NCBI GenBank assembly: GCA_018334015.1
Contig: JAGXTI010000034.1
Coordinates: 90,101-154,100 of the forward strand
Direction of reading: 5' to 3'
Length of the DNA: 64,000 nucleotides
Origin: Silanimonas sp.
Lineage (GTDB): Bacteria > Pseudomonadota > Gammaproteobacteria > Xanthomonadales > Xanthomonadaceae
Shown here: positions 58,998-64,000 of the stretch, one piece after another
Numbering within the stretch: the stretch's first letter is position 1
How the letters are laid out: each line of letters begins with the position of its first letter
Program-made: the position numbers and the translations under genes
Notes under the pieces: model-generated
The model's database searches: none
What the model was told of the DNA's origin: nothing
What the model saw: only the letters and a program-made list of their open reading frames with translations

Positions 58998-59143
58998 TGT
59001 TCGTCGACTCCGTCATTAAAAAATCAGTACTTGATAACGGTACTTCGGGAAGCCGAGTGCTCGCACGCCCAGCTCCCGGAACCGCCAATGCTTAAGGACT
59101 TTCTCTGCAAACCCCGTCAACTACTTGACACCAACCTTAGGCG
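58998..59143. other. Spacer upstream of the transposase fragment
   Basis: This stretch and the fragment that follows make up a 375-base gap between annotated genes. It contains an AT-rich patch (ATTAAAAAATCAGTACTTG, about 59013-59031) that may hold the promoter of the leftward ClpP-like gene. I see no gene and no clear terminal inverted repeat. Confidence 0.5.
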
Positions 59144-59359
59144 ATGCCAAGCCTCATCGGGAATCTCAAAGCGATGATTGGCGGTGCCCACAAGTATTTC
59201 CTCTTCCGCAAGTACCCGCATCGTTACCTCGGCGCCTTCAGCTACCGCTTCAACCACCGCTTCGACCTGCGGGGCATGGTCGACACGCTCCTGCGGCATG
59301 TCATGCTCGCGAACCGGTGCCCCGAAGCCCTCCTGCGAACGGCTGAGCTTCATGCCTAA
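59144..59359 (+). pseudogene. C-terminal fragment of an IS1595-family transposase
   Basis: The 71-residue frame reads IGNLKAMIGGAHKYFLFRKY, then RYLGAFSYRFNHRFDL, then ANRCPEALLRTAELHA. This is the characteristic end of IS1595-family (ISXO2-like) transposases, which normally run to more than 200 residues. The frame opens just after a TAG at 59138-59140, and the catalytic N-terminal and central parts are missing. It is a dead remnant of an insertion sequence located at the junction between the ClpP-like gene and the exporter genes. Confidence 0.8.
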
Positions 59360-59372
59360 TCAGGAAATCTCT

Positions 59373-61808
59373 TCACCGTTCTCGCCGCAACTCTCCTATT
59401 AGGTCTACTCGTAGATTTGTCCAAAAAAGAAAAGACAGCAAACCAGCGATTATGCAAAACGTCGCGGCAATAACCAGAAGGACAATCATCAAATCGCTTG
59501 AGCTATACCAAGCCATATGATTGCTAATTGCGTCGCGCGAGAAAACAGCGAGAGTAGCGGACATAATCAGCGCAAGCACGCCGCCCCGAATCCTCTCGAC
59601 GAAGAGGTCGTGAGCCAGTTTGGCTCTAGTCGCACCTAGGCAAAAGCGTAACGCCAACTCCCTCTGCCGCGCGTGCATTAAGCTAATGGTCTCAGCACAA
59701 AGCCCAAGGAAGGCTAGAAGCAGTGTCATTAGTCCGGCAAACAATGCGGAAGAAGCAAGAAATCGCTCCAGCTCAGTCCGAGTTGCAAGCGTTTCACGGA
59801 GGCTTTCGGGGCGATGTACGCCTATGCGGCCCCAGCCGTCTTTACTTGCCGAATAAGCGAAGCGCGGTTCCCATGGCTGCGAAAAGGTCACGAACCCATC
59901 ACGCGCTACTACCTCTTGCGGCGCCTCGCCACAAGCGTAGAGCACCGCCGGAAACTCGCCATACAACTGATCATATCGAACGTCGCCAACGATGCCTTTG
60001 ATGGTAAAGGAGCGCTGCTCACCAGCAGAACTGACAACCTCGTGTCCGACTAACTCTGCCGGATCTAGACCGATTGCGCGGACGAATGATGAGTTGGCCA
60101 GAACTCCTCGGCTGCTACACCATGAATCTAAGCTACCATCAACTAATGCCAGTGCCATTTTCACAGGCCAATTGTTGCTTACCCTAACTATGTTGGCCAT
60201 CGCACGCGGCGAGCCCGGTGCGCCGGGCGCAGAAAAAGTAGTGCTTTGGCCAAGCGATCCCAACACACGTGCATCCGAAAAGGAAAACTGATCACCAAGC
60301 CGACTGTTCAATTCGCTAACGGGCGCCCGATGCATCGCGTGGATCGGCGATACAAAAGCGTCCGATACCCCGATGTCCACCGTACTCATTCTGTGAATCT
60401 GTATTGCCATCAATACGACAATTCCGATTGCAACGCAGCTGACGAAGAAAAGTACGGCGCCAGCCGTGGATCTGGTTAATCTTGCTCCTGGACTTTCAGA
60501 TACGGTTCCGCCGCCGGAAAAGAATCGCTTGACTGCGAGGAGAGGAGCGCATGTTGCAATGGCTTGGAGTGCCATCAGTAACACTACTGCGAAAGCGATG
60601 GCAATAGCCGTAAGCTTTACAAACGGCTCCTGGTCATTTCCGACAAGGCCAGGAAGGGATGAGGAAAGTTCCACTGCAAGTACAGTGATTGGCAGTGCAA
60701 GCACCAATGCAACTGGAAAGAACCATGCTTGCTCAAGATAGAGGCGCCTGAAAATCCCACCAAAGGTAGCGCCAAAAGCGAGCCTGAGGCGCAACTCCGT
60801 GAGCCTTTTCGGAAGCATTGATAGCAAGTGCATAGAGTAATTCAACAAGAGCATCATCGACATCAGTACGCACAATGAGCCCAAGTAGCCGATGTACTCC
60901 TGCATCAGAGCAGTTTTGTCCGGCTCCAGATCAATGCCATTAACAACTATCAGTCTTCGGCCAGTGTCTTCATTCAAGGTTAGTGACAGAGATCCGACCA
61001 CTATAGGCGCCGCGACGGAGCGCGTATTTGAAACGAGTTCATCCAGAGCCCTCCGTTCGTCATTCCCCGATATGCGCAACAAGCCGTACACAGGCAGCTC
61101 GGCGGCAAGCCGGCGCCTCAGTGATGGGATCGAGTCTTCCGGAATAGATACACCGGGTATGTCAATTGTCAAAAAGTCTGGTCGCCAGTCGCTCGCAAGA
61201 AATACGTCCACTTTTTCACCACCTAGTCCAACAAATATTGGAGAGGCGACGCCGGAGATCCGAAATACAGATTCTGATGCTGTGAACTGGACAAAATCGT
61301 CCAGAGCATCGTCAGGAGTACCGAACCTCTTGATGGCATATTCGTAGCTAACAACAACCGCGCGTTCCCCGTCTTCGGGGTATGCGCCGGAATACATTTC
61401 GGGACGAAGCTCGCCAAAAAAGCCGGTGCTTACAAAAGCAACTCTTCGGCGAATAGTATCTCCGTTCAGATCCTCATCCTCATGCCCAACTGAGTATCTG
61501 ACCAAACGACTTTGGCCGAGGGTGAGTTCGAGAACGTCCAACTCACGTCCCAAGGCGCCGACAAACTCGCCAGCAGATGAGCGCGCCGCCAGTGTTACAT
61601 AGTTACCCTCCGGCTGAATTCCCGAAACCGAGTGAAGGAGAATCGACTGGAAGAGGGCAGTAGCGAAAAGAAGCGAGGACACAACCAGAACAGCCGAAGC
61701 GACGAGCATGGACGAGCGAAACGGGGAGAACGAAAAGAACGAGGCCCCCCCCCAAATGACGGTAACGCTCTCGCACTTAGATAGGATCCGGCGGAAGATC
61801 GCGCTCAT
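59373..61808 (-). CDS. MacB/FtsX-type ABC permease with duplicated permease unit
   Basis: The 811-residue protein has two copies of the MacB_PCD periplasmic region plus FtsX domain. Membrane helices are near residues 35-55, 310-330, 365-385 and 410-430, then again near 455-480, 690-710, 740-760 and 775-795. The FtsX signatures LTELRLRLAFGATFGGIFRR and ARQRELALRFCLGATRAKL mark the two halves. No ATPase domain is fused; the ATPase is encoded just upstream. Its ATG at 61806-61808 overlaps the ATPase stop. It probably exports a peptide, lipid or antibiotic. The gene is AT-richer than the rest of the window. Confidence 0.85.
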   Translation of the reverse strand: MSAIFRRILSKCESVTVIWGGASFFSFSPFRSSMLVASAVLVVSSLLFATALFQSILLHSVSGIQPEGNYVTLAARSSAGEFVGALGRELDVLELTLGQSRLVRYSVGHEDEDLNGDTIRRRVAFVSTGFFGELRPEMYSGAYPEDGERAVVVSYEYAIKRFGTPDDALDDFVQFTASESVFRISGVASPIFVGLGGEKVDVFLASDWRPDFLTIDIPGVSIPEDSIPSLRRRLAAELPVYGLLRISGNDERRALDELVSNTRSVAAPIVVGSLSLTLNEDTGRRLIVVNGIDLEPDKTALMQEYIGYLGSLCVLMSMMLLLNYSMHLLSMLPKRLTELRLRLAFGATFGGIFRRLYLEQAWFFPVALVLALPITVLAVELSSSLPGLVGNDQEPFVKLTAIAIAFAVVLLMALQAIATCAPLLAVKRFFSGGGTVSESPGARLTRSTAGAVLFFVSCVAIGIVVLMAIQIHRMSTVDIGVSDAFVSPIHAMHRAPVSELNSRLGDQFSFSDARVLGSLGQSTTFSAPGAPGSPRAMANIVRVSNNWPVKMALALVDGSLDSWCSSRGVLANSSFVRAIGLDPAELVGHEVVSSAGEQRSFTIKGIVGDVRYDQLYGEFPAVLYACGEAPQEVVARDGFVTFSQPWEPRFAYSASKDGWGRIGVHRPESLRETLATRTELERFLASSALFAGLMTLLLAFLGLCAETISLMHARQRELALRFCLGATRAKLAHDLFVERIRGGVLALIMSATLAVFSRDAISNHMAWYSSSDLMIVLLVIAATFCIIAGLLSFLFWTNLRVDLIGELRRER

Positions 61809-62494
61809 GCATTTTCCCAAACCAGTCCATCGCGAATCTGCAAGCGTCGACTGGCTGACGACGCAACAGACTGATCGTGCGTCACAACGATCACCGTACT
61901 GCCCGCCTCGTTGATTCGGCCCAGCAGATTAACTATCGCATCAGCGTTGCGTGAATCAAGATTTCCCGTTGGCTCGTCCGCAAGCAAGACCGCGGGGGAA
62001 GTGACAAGCGCTCGCGCAATAGCAACTCGCTGCTGCTGCCCGCCGGAAAGCTGGTGTGGCATGTGCTCCGCTCTGTCTGCCAACCCAACCTCTTCGAGCA
62101 TAGAGAATGCCAGTTGGACGTGATGCTTTTTTGGTATTTGACGACTGTACTCTAAAGGAACAATTACGTTCTTGAGTACGTTAAGGTGCCCAATCAAATT
62201 AAACGATTGAAAGACAAAGCCGATCGCCTCATTTCTCAGCTGAGCCTGTTGAGAAAAGCTCAACTCATTCACAGAGATGCCGCTTAGTCGATAGGTGCCA
62301 GAACTGGGTTTGTCCAAGAGGCCAAGAATAGCGAGCAGTGTTGATTTGCCGCCTCCGGAGGGGCCTTCAACTGCAAGAAACTCGCCTTCTTTCACAGAAA
62401 AGGAAACTCCCGAGAGGGCATGTACGATGTCGCCGCTTTCGCTATGAAAATCTTTCGTTAGGTTCTCGACTTCAATCACCGTTCGAGATTCCAT
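61805..62494 (-). CDS. ABC transporter ATPase, MacB/LolD family
   Basis: The 229-residue ATPase has Walker [12 protein letters not shown] near residue 40, the Q-loop region [18 protein letters not shown], signature [15 protein letters not shown] near 145, Walker [14 protein letters not shown] near 167 and the H-loop VVTHDQS. It belongs to the group that pairs with MacB-like or LolCE permeases in mechanotransmission pumps. It lies 11 bases after the adaptor gene and overlaps the permease start, so the three genes form one operon. Confidence 0.92.
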   Translation of the reverse strand: MESRTVIEVENLTKDFHSESGDIVHALSGVSFSVKEGEFLAVEGPSGGGKSTLLAILGLLDKPSSGTYRLSGISVNELSFSQQAQLRNEAIGFVFQSFNLIGHLNVLKNVIVPLEYSRQIPKKHHVQLAFSMLEEVGLADRAEHMPHQLSGGQQQRVAIARALVTSPAVLLADEPTGNLDSRNADAIVNLLGRINEAGSTVIVVTHDQSVASSASRRLQIRDGLVWENA

Positions 62495-62505
62495 TCTCCA
62501 CCCCT

Positions 62506-63873
62506 TTAGTTCTCAAGGACATCAACGAAAGAATACGGCAGCCAATCCGGACTTGGATTCAGTACCACCTTGTCGCCCAACATCAAGCCACTTGTCGCAA
62601 CCATGAGCTCTGAAGTTCGATGGCCTACTTGGATCGATCGCTTCTCCAGTTGATGCCCTTGGAGCACCCAGACGTCGACGCGACTATCGGTGCCTACAGA
62701 GTTTGGTCTTTCGACGTAGAGGCTGTTCGGGAAAGAACCGGTGTGAATTCTCGCGGAAACAGAAAGACCGGGCCGGAATTCGCGAGGCTGCTGCGCTTCG
62801 AGCGCGAGCACTACTTCAACCTCGTCTCGCCTAACCTGAGAAGCGATGCTGACTACTCGGGCCGGGATTTCTACATTGTTACTGCCACTCAACGTCGCGC
62901 TCATTCCTATTGCCAACCCAGCTGCACGCGAGGCCGGAACACTCGCTCTTGCCTCCAGCTTGCCGTCTCTCGACACTTCTGCAAGAAGTGTTCCTGGAGC
63001 TACAGTCAGACCTGCACGCAACCCCTCTGCCAGTGAGACCAATTCTCCATCGTGTGGCGCGCGAATTATTAAGCCTTCAACCTTAGCTCGAAGCAGCTCA
63101 ACCACCCGTCGCCGCTGATCCAAAGCGTTTTGTGCACCCGTGCGGAGTCCATCAATTCGAGCACCCAGCTCCCGATTTCGGTCCTGCATGCCGCTGAGCC
63201 GAACCTGCATAGTCATCACTTTGTTTCGCTGTCGCTCGTACTGAAGTCTCGCCACCGCTCCGATATGAATTAGTTGCTCCAGTGCGGCGAGTTCGTCCCG
63301 CTCACTAACGAGATCTGCTTCGAACATCTTTAGCTCATGCTCGGCGCTATCTCGCTGACTCAAGAGTTGGCTCTCGATTGAAACGAACTGATTCTGCTCG
63401 GAAGCCATTGCTGCCTCCGCTTCGAGCAACTGCCGTTCCAACTCCGGATTTGCAAGGGTCAGAATCTCCTGGCCTTCATCTAGTCGTTTGCCGGCATTTC
63501 CAAACAACTTACTAATCACCCCGCCATGCGCAGTGGAAATAGCCGAGTAGTCCGAGAGGCGCAGACTTGCAGGAGCCGAAAGCTCAGTGGTGAATACACC
63601 CTCACGCACATCGGAAATCCTGAGTTCAGCAAGCGATACTTCAGGGGGGTTAGGTCGCACTAGCGCGAGCAAAACGAAAAAAAGCATGCAGACGGCCCCT
63701 GCGGCCGCAGCATAACGAAGTCTAGGAGAGGTTGCGGAAAAGAACTTCGCCCTCTGTGGTATTTGAAGCCTTCGTATGGAACCAGGAAGGCGATCTGCTT
63801 CACTAGTCTTCAAGTTCGGACGTCCTAGGGTATCTGCCAGCGCGCTTTCAAAACTGACTGCCTCATTAATCAA
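62506..63873 (-). CDS. MacA/HlyD-type periplasmic adaptor
   Basis: The 455-residue protein has an N-terminal cytosolic stretch of about 53 residues, one membrane helix (YAAAAGAVCMLFFVLLALV), lipoyl-like halves (STAHGGVISKLFGNAGKRLDEG and LIIRAPHDGELVSLAEGL), a long coiled-coil hairpin (about 145-255) and beta-barrel segments. It should bridge the ABC permease to an outer-membrane channel. The only start visible is a TTG at 63871-63873, just after an in-frame stop, and no good ribosome-binding site is seen. The long N-terminal tail and weak start may mean that the true 5' end was altered by the adjacent right-edge element. Confidence 0.82.
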   Translation of the reverse strand: MINEAVSFESALADTLGRPNLKTSEADRLPGSIRRLQIPQRAKFFSATSPRLRYAAAAGAVCMLFFVLLALVRPNPPEVSLAELRISDVREGVFTTELSAPASLRLSDYSAISTAHGGVISKLFGNAGKRLDEGQEILTLANPELERQLLEAEAAMASEQNQFVSIESQLLSQRDSAEHELKMFEADLVSERDELAALEQLIHIGAVARLQYERQRNKVMTMQVRLSGMQDRNRELGARIDGLRTGAQNALDQRRRVVELLRAKVEGLIIRAPHDGELVSLAEGLRAGLTVAPGTLLAEVSRDGKLEARASVPASRAAGLAIGMSATLSGSNNVEIPARVVSIASQVRRDEVEVVLALEAQQPREFRPGLSVSARIHTGSFPNSLYVERPNSVGTDSRVDVWVLQGHQLEKRSIQVGHRTSELMVATSGLMLGDKVVLNPSPDWLPYSFVDVLEN

Positions 63874-63919
63874 CCGGTGAGTTCAACCCCGTAACGCAAC
63901 ACCCAAGGTGCTGAAGTGA

Positions 63920-63986
63920 TTCAGGCGGCCTAGCCTGAGCGACTTCACCGCCAAGTGGAGTTGCCCATGGCCGACGGCCGCCTGAA
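63920..63986 (+). promoter_or_regulatory. 11-bp inverted repeat enclosing RBS and start of the edge gene
   Basis: TTCAGGCGGCC (63920-63930) is the exact reverse complement of GGCCGCCTGAA (63976-63986). The loop contains GGAG (63957-63960) and the ATG (63967-63969). A message entering from upstream could fold and hide the start, as in several insertion sequences. Confidence 0.5.
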
Positions 63987-64000
63987 CCAGCAAGAACGAT
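63967..64000 (+). CDS. 5' end of a gene running off the window, possibly a transposase
   Basis: An ATG at 63967 with GGAG six bases upstream opens a frame reading MADGRLNQQER to the window edge. The fragment is too short for a family assignment. The surrounding inverted repeat, the position next to a weakly started adaptor gene and the IS remnant 4.6 kb away make an insertion-sequence transposase a reasonable guess. Confidence 0.35.
   Translation, partial: MADGRLNQQER

Overview
The window is a high-GC proteobacterial chromosome segment. The gene order serC-pheA-hisC-aroA-cmk-rpsA-ihfB-lapA-lapB, a 180-kDa-type NAD-glutamate dehydrogenase, the ribosomal L36 variant lacking half of its zinc ligands, and a GacA/UvrY-type regulator all point to a gammaproteobacterium. 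I infer the Xanthomonadales/Lysobacterales (Xanthomonas or Rhodanobacter relatives). Nearly every gene here is housekeeping or metabolic, with very GC-rich third codon positions. The exception is the right end from about 58.0 kb, which is clearly AT-richer.

Layout. 0-5.1 kb: the end of an unknown gene, then leftward genes for a PQQ-type sugar dehydrogenase, a BaiN-type flavoprotein, an FKBP lipoprotein and a DEAD-box helicase. 5.2-14.5 kb: rightward uup, gdhB, nadK, a 5'-nucleotidase and a LuxR-type response regulator. 14.5-18.7 kb: rne, divergent from rluC. 18.7-20.5 kb: phhB, nfuA and two small cytochromes c. 20.7-28.4 kb: an RND efflux operon with one adaptor and two permeases. 28.4-32.2 kb: a TraB-family protein, the agmatine deiminase/N-carbamoylputrescine amidase pair (agmatine to putrescine), a small exported protein and L36. 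32.3-36.4 kb: a leftward run of acyl-CoA-binding protein, TetR regulator, TPR-like protein, UDP-sugar dehydrogenase and UDP-sugar epimerase. This run is divergent from a two-domain fatty acyl-CoA reductase-like gene (36.6-38.6 kb). 38.6-43.7 kb: a membrane protein with an Mrr-like domain, a phasin, a patatin-like lipase, an unknown protein, a PHA-system protein and an FHA protein. 43.8-58.0 kb: one long rightward run, mostly with stop/start overlaps, from serC through aromatic and histidine biosynthesis, S1, IHF, LapAB, a WecA/MraY-type glycosyl-phosphate transferase, a WbpM/FlaA1-type dehydratase, galU and a DadA/PuuB-type FAD oxidoreductase.

58.0-64.0 kb is an accessory segment of different composition. 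It holds a membrane-anchored ClpP-fold (COG3904-like) protein, a fragment of an IS1595-type transposase, and a three-gene MacAB-like exporter whose permease carries two copies of the permease unit. At the right edge, a new gene starts inside an 11-bp inverted repeat that would enclose its ribosome-binding site and start codon, as transposase genes of insertion sequences often do.

I saw no tRNA, rRNA or CRISPR array. The best candidates for something new are the accessory exporter island, the acyl-CoA reductase/ACBP/TetR module, the rpsA leader structure, and the short AT-rich tracts embedded in hisC, aroA and cmk. Functions are assigned from recognisable motifs and family knowledge; no database search was run.
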